A stretch of 64,000 nt of DNA from Candidula unifasciata (GCA_905116865.2 CAJHNH020000802.1:613501-677500); one strand, 5' to 3'. Shown: positions 35,725 to 48,615, counted from the first letter of the stretch. Notes: a model not told the origin generated them from the letters alone. Translations and numbers: made by a program.

Positions 35725-36020
35725 GGAGATTGTCAAAACATCAGCCACTGCCAGTGGATGTTACACAACAGACTGGATTACTGCGAGATTGTCAAAACAT
35801 CAGCCCCTGCCAGTGGATGTTACACAACAGACTGGATTACTGCGAGATTGTCAAAACATCAGCCCCTGCCAGTGGATGTTACACAGCAGACTGGATTACT
35901 GCGAGATTGTAAAAACATCAACCCCTGACAGTGGATGTTACACAGCAGAATGGATTACTGCGAGATTGTCAAAACATCAGTCCCTGCCAGTAGATGTTAC
36001 ACAACAGACTGGATTACTGC
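35725..36020. repeat. 59-bp minisatellite, five copies
   Basis: Unit begins TGCCAGTGGATGTTACACAA and continues 'cagactggattactgcgagattgtcaaaacatcagcccc'. Confidence 0.95.
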
Positions 36021-36159
36021 TTCAGGAATTGCCAGCTTTTCGTCAGGATACTTCTCAGAACTCTGTGAACTCATGCGTCTACGATCTCTTGCAAACGGTG
36101 GCCATACCTGATTTTGACATGTCTGTTTGTGCAATATCTGGTATGTGACTTTTGAAAAG

Positions 36160-37222
36160 GTGGATAGATTTACTGGCAGTAGAGATAGAGTAGGGAGGTA
36201 GATTAACTGACAGTAGAGATACCGTAGGGAGGTAAATTAACTGGCAGTAGAGATAGAGTATGGAGGCAGATTAACTGGCAGTAGAGATAGAGTAGGGGGG
36301 TAGATTAACTGGCAGTAGAGATACCGTAGGGAGGTAGATTAACTGGCAGTAGAGATAGAGTAGGGAGGTAGATTAACTGACAGTAGAGACAGAGTAGGGA
36401 GGTAGATTAACTGGCAGTAGAGATAGAGTAGGGAGGTAGATTAACTGACAGTAGAGATGCAGTAGGGAGGTAGATTAACTGGCAGTAGAGATACAGTAGG
36501 GAGGTAGATTAACTGGCAGTAGAGATAGAGTAGAGAGGTAGATTAACTGACAGTAGAGATACAGTAGGGAGGTAGATTAACTGGCAGTAGAGATAGAGTA
36601 GAGAGGTAGATTAACTGACAGTAGAGATACAGTAGGGAGGTAGATTAACTGGCAGTAGAGATAGAGTAGAGAGGTAGATTAACTGACAGTAGAGATACAG
36701 TAGGGAGGTAGATTAACTGGCAGTAGAGATACAGTAGGGAGGTAGATTAACAGGCAGTAGAAATAGAGTATGGAGGTAGATTAACTGGCAGTAGAGATAC
36801 AGTAGGGAGGTAGATTAACTGGCAGTAGAGATACAGTAGGGAGGTAGATTTACTGGCATTAGAGTTAAAGTAGAGAGGTAGATTAACTGGCAGTAGAAAT
36901 ACAGTAGGGAGGTAGATTTACTGGCAGTATAGATAGAGTAGAGAGGTAGATTTACTGGCAGTAGAGATAGAGAAGGGAGGTAGATTAACTGACAGTAGAG
37001 ATAGAGAAGGGAGGTTGATAAACTGGCAGTAGAGATAGAGTAGGGAGGTAGATTTACTGGCAGTAGAGATAAAGTAGGGAGGTAGATTAACTGGCAGTAT
37101 AGATAGAGTAGAGAGGTAGATTAACTGACAGTAGAGATAGAGAAGGGAGGTTGATAAACTGGCAGTAGAGATAGAGAAGGGAGGTAGATTTACTGGCTGT
37201 AGAGATAGAGTAGGGAGGTAGG
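36160..37222. repeat. 34-bp minisatellite, about 31 copies
   Basis: Unit AGTAGAGATAGAGTAGGGAG followed by GTAGATTAACTGGC. Recurrent alternatives (tagag/tacag; ctggc/ctgac; gggagg/gagagg) alternate in blocks, suggesting a 68-bp higher-order unit in part (about 36490-36720). Confidence 0.97.
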
Positions 37223-37714
37223 TAATTAAGCAAAAGGCCAGGATGTTGGTAGGCAGGTATTTTGTTCAGGAAATACAGGTAGATATGTGAGTGGGTTTCA
37301 AGCAAACTAAAATAAAATAAATTAAAGGGAAAAAAAAAAGATTTGGACGAGGTTAGTGCAATGAGTGAATGAAACTAGAATAGCAGTCACATCACGACGG
37401 ACATCCGACTTGTTGATGACATGACACTTCTTCTTTGTCGATGTCCCTCTATATCTGAAACTGGGTGCCGGGAGGAGGCTGTAAACTAGCAGGACTTGGG
37501 CAACCTTCCACCGCTTGAAAGGAAATTGCCAAGATCAATAGTTGAAGAACCTTGCTGGAATAGATCGAAGTCTTCAGGAACACGGGCTGAAAAATAGAAT
37601 CTGATTTGAAAAGACCATTCCAACAATACTGCCAGGTGGAGAGGCCGGATATCCCATAATTTAATTCGATGAGACACAAGAGGCTAGATTTGAGGCTCAT
37701 CGACCTGGCTAGTG
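37223..37714. other. no gene seen
   Basis: Unique-looking sequence; nothing recognised. Confidence 0.45.
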
Positions 37715-37723
37715 AGTGTGAGT

Positions 37724-37758
<35 letters not shown>

Positions 37759-37768
37759 GGGGGGAGAT

Positions 37769-37805
<37 letters not shown>

Positions 37806-37818
37806 GGGGGGGGAGATA

Positions 37819-37853
<35 letters not shown>

Positions 37854-37955
37854 GGGGGGGAGATACAAGAGAGAGAGAGATGACAGAGAAAGAAGAGAGA
37901 GAGAGACAGAGGAGAGACAGAGGAGAGACAGAGGAGAGACAGAGGAGAGAGACCA
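37715..37955. repeat. (GA)n with G-run minisatellite
   Basis: Three units of about 55 bp: a GA tract, then 'aaggggggggggagataca'. The tail is GA/GACA rich. Confidence 0.94.
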
Positions 37956-38239
37956 TTTGCAGACCCAGTGAATGCGGATCGAACTATCGGAAACACATTG
38001 TTGCAGACGTTTAACGGGATTGCATTTCCGCTCAATTCACTTTGACTGCTGAACCAAACACCAGGAGTATTTAAAGTTGTTGCAGGCGAAGTAATCGTAC
38101 ATGAAATCTGTCTTAAATCTGTGCCTGTGTGTGAGTGTTGTGTGTGGGTGTTGTGTGTCGGTGTTGAAGGGTAGTTCTGTGTTGTGTCTGAGTCTATCAT
38201 TAGTTAAATCCTGTTTGTTTCAGTGGAGAGAGAATAAAA

Positions 38240-38365
38240 CACAGACAGACAGACAGACAGAGAGAAAGCGACAGACAAACAAAGAGAGGGAAGAGAGACA
38301 GACACAGAGAGAGACAGAAACAGACAGAAAGCGACATACATACAGAGAGAGGGAGAGGAAGACAA

Positions 38366-38414
<49 letters not shown>

Positions 38415-38595
38415 AACAGAGAGAGGGGGAGAGAGACAGACAGAGAGAGACAGAAACAGACAGAAAGCGACAGACATACAGAGAGAGGGAGAGAGGGACA
38501 GACAAACAGAGAGAGAGAGAGAGAGAGAGACAGATAGAGACAGACAGAGAGAAGGCGACAGACAAACAGAGAGAGAGAGAGAGAGAGAGAGAGCA
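38240..38595. repeat. GA/GACA-rich simple repeat
   Basis: Imperfect gagaga, gacagaca and gaaagcgaca blocks; a roughly 120-bp segment (gacagaaacagacagaaagcgacatac) recurs. Frames on both strands are repeat artefacts. Confidence 0.93.
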
Positions 38596-38649
38596 ATATG
38601 GTCCTACATGTTGCTGGACTCCATGCATTATGCGTTTCTATGTCTGCCA

Positions 38650-39422
38650 GCCTTGGTGGCACTGTTGATGGAACCATCCATGTCCTAAGAGCCTTGGTGG
38701 CACTGTTGATGGAACCATCCATGTCCTAAGAGCCTTGGTGGCACTGTTGATGGAACCATCAATGTCCTAAGAGCCTTGGTGGCACTACTGACAGAACCAT
38801 CCATGTCCTAAAAGCCTTGGTGGCACTGTTGATGGAACCATCCATGTCCGAAGAGCCTTGGTGGCACTACTGATAGAACCATCAATGTCCTAAGAGCCTT
38901 GGTGGCACTGTTTATAGAACCATCCATGTCCTAAGAGCCTTGGTGGCACTGTTGATGGAACCATCCATGTCCTAAGAGCCTTGGTGGCACTACTGATAGA
39001 ACCATCCATGTCATAAGAGCCTTGGTGGCACTGTTGATGGAACCATCCATGTCCTAAGAGCCTTGGTGGCACCACTGATAGAACCATCCATGTCCGAAGA
39101 GCGTTGGTGGCACTACTGATAAAACCATCAATGTCCTAAGAGCCTTGGTGGCACTGTTTATAGAACCATCCATGTCCTAAGAGCCTTGGTGGCACTGCTG
39201 ATAGAACCATCAATGTCCTAAAAGCCTTGGTGGCACTGCTGATAGAACCATCAATGTCCTAAAAGCCTTGGTGGCACTGCTGAAAGCAGCATCCATGTCC
39301 TAAGAGCCTTGGTGGCACTATTGATAGCACCATCAATGTCCTAAGAACCTTGGTGGCACTACTAATAGCACCATCAATGTCCCAAGAGCCTTGGTGGCAC
39401 TGCTGAAAGCACAGTCAAGGTC
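38650..39422. repeat. 41-bp minisatellite, about 19 copies
   Basis: Unit AGCCTTGGTGGCACTGTTGA followed by tggaaccatccatgtcctaag; 'ctactgatagaaccatcaatg' variants alternate. Confidence 0.97.
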
Positions 39423-39654
39423 CTAATAGTACACTGTATGTTTATCTACATATCAGCCTCTAATGTTTACTAATGTTGTCATGAAACATTTATGGTGCTT
39501 ATTTTCTCTTGATACTTGCAACCTAGTATAAACACATCGTATATCGCGTCAACCCAGCTGGCAATAACACTACAGTTTTCACGTGACTACATCGCTGAAC
39601 TAGTAATGACACTGTATGCTAGAAGGCCAAAAAGTAACATCACTATTATGTTTC
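39423..39654. other. no gene seen
   Basis: Short unique-looking spacer. Confidence 0.4.
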
Positions 39655-39822
39655 AGGTGTCAAGATAGCGACTCTAGTAATGACACTATTTTAATGTGTC
39701 GAGATAGCAAGACTAGTACTATTTCCTCGTGTCTAGATAGCGACTCTAGTAATGACACTATTCCCATGTGTCTAGATAGCGACTTTAGTAATGACACTAT
39801 TTCCACGTGTCTAGTTAGTAGT
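39655..39822. repeat. ~39-bp minisatellite, about four copies
   Basis: Imperfect unit GTGTCTAGATAGCGACTCTA followed by gtaatgacactatttccat. Confidence 0.88.
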
Positions 39823-40256
39823 TAGCTAAGACTTGAACTGATTAAAGACGAAATGGAAAAGGTCTAACAGGGGAAAAGACATCATCAGCTGATGAACACA
39901 ACCCTACTGTCAAAGACGCAAGAGGAGAAAGAATGGTAATCAGCACGCTGTGAGACATACTTAGATATCATGACATTCCGACTTATCCATGTCAATATCC
40001 AAAGTGGGAACTCAAGAACTGCTGAAATGGGCAGACAACTGGAGATGATAGATCCCAGAAGTTCGCAGAAGTTGATAATGAGCCATGTATACTGCTTAAT
40101 GCACGTGCTAGATACAGTCTACAAAAAGACCTGGCAGGTATGTGATTGTCTGACCAGATAGATACACAACCTGATCATTAACATCGTTATCATGATTGCT
40201 AATGTGTGCCCTAAGTACCGAGCCTCATCAGTGGCCATGGCGATGTTGTTAACATC
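39823..40256. other. no gene seen
   Basis: A 63-codon frame at 39970-40161 (plus) shows no recognisable domain. Confidence 0.45.
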
Positions 40257-40257
40257 A

Positions 40258-40368
40258 TTGCTGAATAATTGAGGAATGTATCATTGCTGAATAATTGAGG
40301 AATGTATCATTGCTGAATAATTGAGGAATGTATCATTGCTGAATAATTGAAGAATGTACCATTGCACG
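40258..40368. repeat. 26-bp minisatellite, four copies
   Basis: Unit ATTGCTGAATAATTGAGGAA followed by TGTATC; immediately followed by CA-rich sequence up to about 40440. Confidence 0.93.
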
Positions 40369-40469
40369 CACATACACTCACATACACACACATGCAGGGG
40401 CACACACACACATACACAGACATGCAGGGCACACACACATTTCACGAACACTGTACTATTGTGTGGGAA

Positions 40470-41510
40470 GGGAATATGAATATAATTGTTGCTGCTCGCC
40501 AGGTCCAGAAAAAGTGTGAAGAACAAAACTACGACTTCTATTCTAACAGGGGACCTCACAAAGGCTTTTGATACAATCAGTAGAGAAGGACTGGAAAATC
40601 ATGGCTAACTTTGTCTGTCCTCGGAAGTTTTTTAGGATTGTACAGCAGTTTCATAAAGGTATGCCGCCAGAGTGCCGGAGAAGGGAAAACTTTCGTACCC
40701 ATTGCCTGTCTCTAATGGTGTAAGGCCGGTATGTGTGCTTGTGCCAACCTTGTTCAGTCAGACATTTGCTGCAATTCTTGCCAATGTCTTTGATGACAAT
40801 CCAGGAATTGCTTTAAATTACCGTGCAGATGACAACTTCGTTAATCTGAGGAGGCTTCGAGCTCAAACAAAAACTATCATCAGAGAGCTTTTATTTGCTG
40901 ACGATTGCGCTCTAAACTCCAGTTCTGAGGCCAGTATGCAGCACATTATCAATAGATTTTCTGAAGCCTGTACCAACTTCGGGCTAACTATCAACACTGA
41001 TAAAACTTGTTATCTATCAACCGGCTCCCAAGAAAACAAAATTACTGTGATCCCACTTTCACCGTAAATGATCAAAAGTTAAATGTAGTCGATAGATTCA
41101 CTTATCTTGACAGTACACTATCTCAGACTGTCAACATCGACGACAGAAACAGCGCTATAAGAACACGGAAAACTGCTCGCGATTCTTTTGGCATCAACAC
41201 AACAATAAGGGAGGCTGCTGCACAATACCGTTCTGCTAGGCTCATATCCCTCAGGCATGGTGCATCAGTCTGCCAGACAGAGGAGGTTGCAGAGGCAGAG
41301 AAACGGAGGCAGACCAGAAAGAATCGTATCGCTAATCCCACACTTACTGCGTCTTCCATCTGTTGTCCGCACTGCTCAAGAACTTTCCTGGTTCATATGG
41401 GACTAAACAACCACCTTTGTACTCACAATCATTGGTTATTGCTACTTTGGATCAATGTGGTCTTCGTCAGTCGTGATGGACAAACAACACTGTGTGGCAT
41501 AATTCAACCC
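40470..41510 (+). pseudogene. LINE reverse transcriptase with internal deletion, C2H2 end
   Basis: The reading starts inside the RT: AARQVQKKCEEQNYDFYS, a frame change near 40545, then DLTKAFDTISREGLENHG. Next come PFPVSNGV-like LPVSNGVRPVCVLVPTLFSQ (motif B region), ELLFADDCALNSSSE (catalytic FADD) and CTNFGLTINTDKT. After a frame change near 41040 it reads FTVNDQKLNVVDRFTYLDST and NIDDRNSAIRTRKTARDSFG. The thumb and following residues are missing: the sequence jumps to TTIREAAAQYRSARL, a region normally close to the C-terminus, implying loss of roughly 150 codons near 41180. The end carries a clean C2H2 finger, CPHC-x12-H-x3-H (41363-41430), a common terminus of this LINE group. The endonuclease half is absent. 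Confidence 0.88.
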
Positions 41511-42789
41511 GAATTCCATTTTCTACATCCCATTTGCTGAGCCATCGTCTGTCTTTGGCATAGTTTTGCTTTAGCATCTGATCAGTGAATGCTTGCATCT
41601 CTGATCCAGTCCGTTGCCTGTTGGTCATGATGCCTTCTCTGGTGTCTGTGAGTTCTGGCAAGTACTAGGTGTTCAGCAAGGTTATCATACATCAAGTATA
41701 AGTCTCATCATGTCATCTCATCTCATCTTGATTCCCTTGTACCAAGCGGTGTCGTTGCAGACTAATTTGGTGCCCGCTTGTGTCTTAGGTAAATGGGGAT
41801 TCCCAGAGACTATGTCACGCCCTCTGTCTTAATTTTGCAGTGTCGACCTCTTGTTCGCTTGCTGTCTTGACTGCACCTAATTGCTGCTGTGGTATACCGA
41901 TTGTTCACATCCGCGTTATATGGCCAAACCATTTCCTTTGTTGCTTTATAATGGAATGCGAAGCTGCAACTAATCATATTTTTCTTCGGATGTAATGGTT
42001 CCTGATATTCTCTCTTTTTATCACTTTAAAATTCTGTTAAAGGAATGTCATGATAAAATATAAGTAATCTGAAAAATTGCGTTGATTAAATTATAAGCAG
42101 AATGATAGTAAGTTCATACAGTACGTTGAACAAGTATATCCTATGATTTAGTAAGCTGATAGTAGCATACAAAAACGCAATCTGATAAAAGTATTCGTGA
42201 CCTAAAAGCATCCCTCAACAAGCCAACCACTGCCGCGAGCCATCTAACCACCGACGTATTCCATTACCCATTGCGAAATCCAAACGAGGCTCCGTATCAC
42301 CCAGAGCCATCGATTTTACTGAACAAACTGTCCGAGCTCCGTCGAGAGAAAGCATCCATTGCCTGGTACATTCTTGTCCAACTGTTTGCCGAGGTTCCTT
42401 TCGCCGTGTGAAAGTGAACAAACAACGACGAGTTGTAAGTAGTCACAGAAACGATGTTCAAACTCGGCTAATTGTGTCGGCAAACGTCTCCGAGCAAAAA
42501 CACCGCATACATCTCCAGTAATCCTTTTGTGTGCGAAGAAACATCTCACAACCGGTAGACTTTGACATCAAATAAGGATGTGTACATGTTCAGTGCTGTT
42601 ACACTATTTTTGTTGTAATTTATTTATTGTCTGTCTGTCTAGAAACCTATAAAGGAAAGCAACTCTGGCGGAATGGGGGAAAAGCTTACTTGAGATGTGT
42701 TGGCCAATTAGTCCTGAATGTGGAAGAAGAAGACCGGCTGGGACATAATACAGTGTCTGGGAAGGTGAAACTTGTTGAGCAGTGACAAC
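41511..42789. other. no gene seen
   Basis: Apparently unique sequence between a LINE remnant and the 45-bp array. Short frames on both strands have no recognisable domain. Confidence 0.45.
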
Positions 42790-44782
42790 ATCCCAGGGGT
42801 TTAGAGACAACATGATGGGAGTCGCTGCTTCAGACGAGCAGGGGTTTAGAGACAACATGATGGGAGTCGCTGCTTCAGACGAGCAGGGGTTTAGAGACAA
42901 CATGATGGGAGTCGCTGCTTCAGACGAGCAGGGGTTTAGAGACAACATGATGGGAGTCGCTGCTTCAGACGAGCAGGGGTTTAGAGACAACATGATGGGA
43001 GTCGCTGCTTCAGACGAGCAGGGGTTTAGAGACAACATGATGGGAGTCGCTTCTTCAGACGACCAGTGGTTTAGAGACAACATGATGGGAGTCGCTGCTT
43101 CAGACGACCAGTGGTTTAGAGACAACATGATGGGAGTCGCTGCTTCAGACGACCAGTGGTTTAGAGACAACATGATGGGAGTCGCTGCTTTAGACGACCA
43201 GGGGTTTAGAGACAACATGATGGGAGTCGCTGCTTCAGACGAGCAGTGGTTTAGAGACAACATGATGGGAGTCGCTGCTTCAGACGAGCAGTGGTTTAGA
43301 GACAACATGATGGGAGTCGCTGCTTCAGACGAGCAGGGGTTTAGAGACAACATGATGGGAGTCGCTGCTTCAGACGACCAGTGGTTTAGAGACAACATGA
43401 TGGGAGTCGCTGCTTCAGACGAGCAGTGGTTTAGAGACAACATGATGGGAGTCGCTGCTTCAGACGAGCAGTGGTTTAGAGACAACATGATGGGAGTCGC
43501 TGCTTCAGACGAGCAGTGGTTTAGAGACAACATGATGGGAGTCGCTGCTTCAGACGACCAGTGGTTTAGAGACAACATGATGGGAGTCGCTGCTTCAGAC
43601 GACCAGTGGTTTAGAGACAACATGATGGGAGTCGCTGCTTCAGACGAGCAGGGGTTTAGAGACAACATGATGGGAGTCGCTGCTTCAGACGACCAGGGGT
43701 TTAGAGACAACATGATGGGAGTCGCTGCTTCAGACGAGCAGGGGTTTAGAGACAACATGATGGGAGTCGCTGCTTCAGACGAGCAGTGGTTTAGAGACAA
43801 CATGATGGGAGTCGCTGCTTCAGACGAGCAGGGGTTTAGAGACAACATGATGGGAGTCGCTGCTTCAGACGACCAGGGGTTTAGAGACAACATAATGGGA
43901 GTCGCTGCTTCAGACGAGCAGGGGTTTAGAGACAACATGATGGGAGTCGCTGCTTCAGACGAGCAGGGGTTTAGAGACAACATGATGGGAGTCGCTGCTT
44001 CAGACGAGCAGGGGTTTAGAGACAACATGATGGGAGTCGCTGCTTCAGACGAGCAGGGGTTTAGAGACAACATGATGGGAGTCGCTGCTTCAGACGAGCA
44101 GGGGTTTAGAGACAACATGATGGGAGTCGCTGCTTCAGAAGACCAGGGGTTTAGAGACAACATGATGGGAGTCGCTGCTTCAGACGACCAGTGGTTTAGA
44201 GACAACATGATGGGAGTCGCTGCTTCAGACGACCAGGGGTTTAGAGACAACATGATGGGAGTCGCTGCTTCAGACGACCAGGGGTTTAGAGACAACATAA
44301 TGGGAGTCGCTGCTTCAGACGAGCAGGGGTTTAGAGACAACATGATGGGAGTCGAGGCTTCAGACGACCAGTGGTTTAGAGACAACATGATGGGAGTCGC
44401 TGCTTCAGACGAGCAGTGGTTTAGAGACAACATGATGGGAGTCGCTGCTTCAGACGAGCAGTGGTTTAGAGACAACATGATGGGAGTCGCTGCTTCAGAC
44501 GACCAGGGGTTTAGAGACAACATAATGGGAGTCGCTGCTTTAGACGACCAGTGGTTTAGAGACAACATGATGGGAGTCGCTGCTTCAGACGAGCAGGGGT
44601 TTAGAGACAACATGATGGGAGTCGCTGCTTTAGACGACCAGTGGTTTAGAGACAATATGATGGGAGTCGCTGCTTCAGACGACCAGTGGTTTAGAGACAA
44701 CATGATGGGAGTCGCTGCTTCAGACGACCAGTGGTTTAGAGACAACATGATGGGAGTCGCTGCTTCAGACGAGCAGGGGTTG
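42790..44782. repeat. 45-bp minisatellite, about 44 copies
   Basis: Unit GACAACATGATGGGAGTCGC followed by tgcttcagacgagcaggggtttaga. Copies are almost identical; most variation is at two sites, GAG or GAC and GGGG or GTGG, in all four combinations. The unit is 15 codons, so frames of 670 (plus) and 714 (minus) codons stay open. Both variable sites change amino acids in the plus frame, and there is no sign of codon-position bias, so I read this as a minisatellite and not a protein. Confidence 0.97.
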
Positions 44783-44944
44783 GCCAGCAGGTAAGTGGGC
44801 GCCGGACATCAGAGCCAGACTGGGCAGGAAATCACCGGTCAGGAAGTCTATCCGGCCAGACTTGATTATGGCGACGTTCTGGAAGGTGCCTGGTTACATG
44901 ACAGCCATACGCTACTGTCTTAACTTTGACGAGGGGAGGCTTGG

Positions 44945-46150
44945 TGATCCTTACAGACGTGGTGAGTTGTGGTGGTCCTTACAGACGTTGTGAGACGTTG
45001 ATCCTTACAGACGTGGTGAGTTGTGGTGGTCCTTACAGACGTGGTGAGTTGTGGTGGTTCTTACAGACGTGGTGAGTTGTGGTGGTCCTTACAGACGTGG
45101 TGAGACTTGGTGGTCCTTACAGACGTGGTGAGTTGTGGTGGTCCTTACAGACGTGGTGAGTTGTGGCGGTCCTTACAGACGTGGTGAGTTGTGGTGATCC
45201 TTACAGACGTAGTGAGTTGTGGTGGTCCTTACAGACGTGGTGAGTTGTGGTGGTCCTTACAGACGTGGTGAGTTGTGGTGGTGGTGGTGAGTTGTGGTGG
45301 TCCTTACAGACGTGGTGAGACTTGGTGGTCCTTACAGACGTGGTGAGTTATGGCGGTCCTTACAGACGTGGTGAGACTTGGTTGGTCTTTACAGACATGG
45401 TGAGTTGTGGTGGTCCTTGCAGACGTAGTGATTTGTGGTGGTCCTTGCAGACGTGGTGAGACTTGGTTGGTCTTTACAGACATGGTGAGTTGTGGTGGTC
45501 CTTATAGACTTGGTGAGTTGTGGCGGTCCTTACAGACGTGGTGAGTTGTGGTGGTACTTACAGACGTGGTGAGTTGTGGTGGTCCTTACAGACGTGGTGA
45601 GTTGTGGTGGTCATTACAGACGTGGTGAGAGTTGATGGTCCTTACAGACGTGGTAAGTTGTGGTGGTCCTTACAGACGTGGTGAGTTGTGGTGGTCCTTA
45701 CAGACGTGGTGAGTTGTGGTGGTCCTTGCAGACGTGGTGAGACTTGGTTGGTCTTTACAGACATGGTGAGTTGTGGTGGTTCTTACAGACGTGGTGAGTT
45801 GTGGTGATCCTTACAGACGTGGTGAGACTTAGTGGTCCTTACAGACGTGGTGAGTTGTGGTGATCCTTGCAGACGTGGTGAGACTTAGTGGTCCTTACAG
45901 ACGTGGTGAGACTTAGTGGTCCTTACAGACGTGGTAAGTTATAGTGATCCTTACAGACGTGGTGAGACTTAGTGGTCCTTACAGACGTGGTGAGTTGTGG
46001 TGATCCTTACAGATGTGGTGAGACTTAGTGGTCCTTACAGACGTGGTGAGACTTAGTGGTCCTTACAGACGTGGTGAGTTGTAGTGATCCTTACAGACGT
46101 GGTGAGACTTAGTGGTCCTTACAGACGTGGTGAGACTTGGTAGTCCTTAC
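44945..46150. repeat. 28-bp minisatellite, about 42 copies
   Basis: Unit GTCCTTACAGACGTGGTGAG followed by TTGTGGTG, with 'acttggtg' and 'acttagtg' alternatives that cluster towards the right end. Confidence 0.96.
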
Positions 46151-46291
46151 ATAGATTAAATCGGATCATGTTCGTGGAATCACTTAATCCTTTGATGCTA
46201 GCCAAATCAAAGTTCATGTCACCGCTGTCACCTCCATTGTCATGATGTTAGTAATCATACAGAAGGCACCACCGGTCTCACAAAAACGGGT

Positions 46292-46452
46292 AATTGGTAC
46301 AGTTAAAGTCCCGACAATGGTACAGTTAAAGTCCCGAAAATGGTACAGTTGAAGTCCCGACAATGCTACAGTTGAAGTCCCGACAATGCTACAGTAGAAG
46401 TCCCGACAATGCTACAGTTGAAGTCCCGACAATGCTACAGTAGAAGTCCCCA
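46292..46452. repeat. 23-bp minisatellite, about seven copies
   Basis: Unit CAATGCTACAGTTGAAGTCC followed by CGA. Confidence 0.94.
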
Positions 46453-47260
46453 CTTGTGAATGAAAACTGTCAGCACTTGATCTCAGTTGCTTAATCCACC
46501 CAGATACAAATCTGACAACAAAAAGACACGAACAGCTGAGAGAAGGAGACAAGATGTTTCATACATAACACCCTAACACTTGACACTACTAGGACAACGT
46601 TTCTCCTGGGAGAACAAGAATCAACAGATAATTTTATAAATTGTCTTTAGGTCTAGCAACTCCTCCTTAACCGAAACTTTAGTCTGTGTGCGTGTGCGCG
46701 TATGTGTGTGTGTGTGTTTTAATATTAATTCAACCTTTGACCTGTTGTGGCTTCTACCGTCTGAACCCAACCATACCACGATTATCGACTGTTAGCAATA
46801 TGCCAGATCCTATTTTCACAAAGCACGACCACAAGTATGACGTGAGAGAGGGGGGATCAATCGTTCCTGGCTCCAACAGGTTTCAACAAGCAATTACTCA
46901 CCCGACCCCTGACCTCTCTTGTGTTCATCGCTTCAATAACATCGCTAGGGTTCCCAAAGTAAGGGCCTTTGTTCTTCTTTCATTTCTCTGAACTTCCACC
47001 TACTGTATTTTCTTATAATCAACGTGCTTGAGTCATTGTGGTTATGCTGCAGATTGATTAGGCAATGAGTCAATTCCCGTGTAGGGATGCAGGGATAAGA
47101 AAGACACAATGAAGAACTAGACAACAGCAATTACACGACACAACATCATTGAAACACAGAGGACAGTGGGCGACAAATGTAAAGGTCAAAGTTCTCACAA
47201 GGCATCACCGTTAAAATTCTTTTAAATTTTAAATAAGAGGGTCATGGTAGGCAACCTCGG
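46453..47260. other. no gene seen
   Basis: A short GT-rich patch at 46685-46720; a 101-codon frame at 46686-46991 has no recognisable domain. Confidence 0.45.
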
Positions 47261-47261
47261 G

Positions 47262-48032
47262 ACGGGAGACAGCTACAGTGTTGCGGCAAGTGTGCTCGAT
47301 CAGGGGAGACGGATACAGTGTTGCGGCAGGTGTGCTCGATCAGGGGAGACGGCTACAGTGTTGAGGCAGATGTGCACGATCAGGGGAGACGGCTACAGTG
47401 TTGCGGCAGGTGTGCACGATAAGGGGAGACGGCTACAGTGTTGCGGCAGGTGTGCTCGATCAGGGGAGACGGATACAGTGTTGCGGCAGGTGTGCTCGAT
47501 CAGGGGAGACGGATACAGTGTTGCGGCAGGTGTGCACGATCAGGGGAGACGGCTACAGTGTTGCGGCAGGTGTGCACGATAAGGGGAGACGGCTACAGTG
47601 TTGCGGCAGGTGTGCACGATAAGGGGAGACGGCTACAGTGTTGCGGCAGGTGTGCTCGATCAGGGGAGACGGATACAGTGTTGCGGCAGGTGTGCTCGAT
47701 CAGGGGAGACGAATACAGTGTTGCGGCAGGTGTGCTAGATCAGGGGACACGGATACAGTGTTGCGGCAGATGTGCTGGATCAGGGGAGACGCCTATAGTG
47801 TTGCGGCAGGTGTGCTAGATCAGGGGAGACGGATACAGTGTTGCGGCAGGTGTGCTGGATCAGGGGAGACGCCTATAGTGTTGCGGCAGGTGTGCTAGAT
47901 CAAGGGAGACGGATACAGTGTTGCGGCAGGTGTGCTGGATCAGGGGAGACGCCTATAGTGTTGCGGCAGGTGTGCTAGATCAGGGAAGACGCCTACAGTG
48001 TTTTTGCAGGTGTGCTTGATCAGGGGAAGTAG
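47262..48032. repeat. 40-bp minisatellite, about 19 copies
   Basis: Unit GGATACAGTGTTGCGGCAGG followed by TGTGCTCGATCAGGGGAGAC. Left copies vary at ggc/gga and gca/gct; right copies alternate 'gcctatagtg' with 'ggatacagtg', an 80-bp higher-order pattern from about 47770. Confidence 0.97.
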
Positions 48033-48344
48033 CCTACCAAATGTCTCCTGGAAGGACAGCTCATTACTTGCAACCAAACTAAATCACTCATATGACTGAC
48101 AATTGGCTTTTTCCACAGAAAACAGCCAAGGTCATGGACGATGAGCAAAAGAACATCAATTTTACGCAGAATTTCCAGATAAACGACATTTAACAGAAAT
48201 ACCCACACACAATTCAAAAAAGCGTCATCACGAAAAAAAAACCAGATGAAGAGGGCAATTATAAAGCAAGCTTCTTTAAGGATATTCAACCGATCAAATT
48301 TTTGGGGGGTTTTGTTTTGTAATAGTCTTTAACAAACGAAGATA
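48033..48344. other. no gene seen
   Basis: Unique-looking spacer. Confidence 0.45.
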
Positions 48345-48615
48345 GGAACCAACAGTAGGCTACACATTTACAAGAGCAGACGTCTCCGCAGGCAACAGTA
48401 GGCGACACATTTACAAGAGCAGACGTCTCCGCAGGCAACAGTAGGCGACACATTTACAAGAGCAGACGTCTCCGCAGGCAACAGTAGGCGACACATTTAC
48501 GAGAGCAGACGTCTCCGCAGGCAACAGTAGGCGACACATTTACAAGAGCAGACGTTTCCGCAGGCAACAGTAGGCGACACATTTACGAGAGCAGACGTCT
48601 CCGCAGGCAACAGTA
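48345..48615. repeat. 43-bp minisatellite, about six copies
   Basis: Unit CAACAGTAGGCGACACATTT followed by acaagagcagacgtctccgcagg. Confidence 0.96.

Noticed and set aside
38101..38688. 195-codon Arg/Glu-rich frame and its Ser/Leu antisense frames
   Set aside because: Translation of GA/GACA simple repeats.
42604..44794. Open frames of 714 (minus) and 670 (plus) codons as repeat proteins
   Set aside because: They exist because the 45-bp unit is a multiple of three without stops on either strand; variable sites are not at silent positions and the frames run into unrelated flank.
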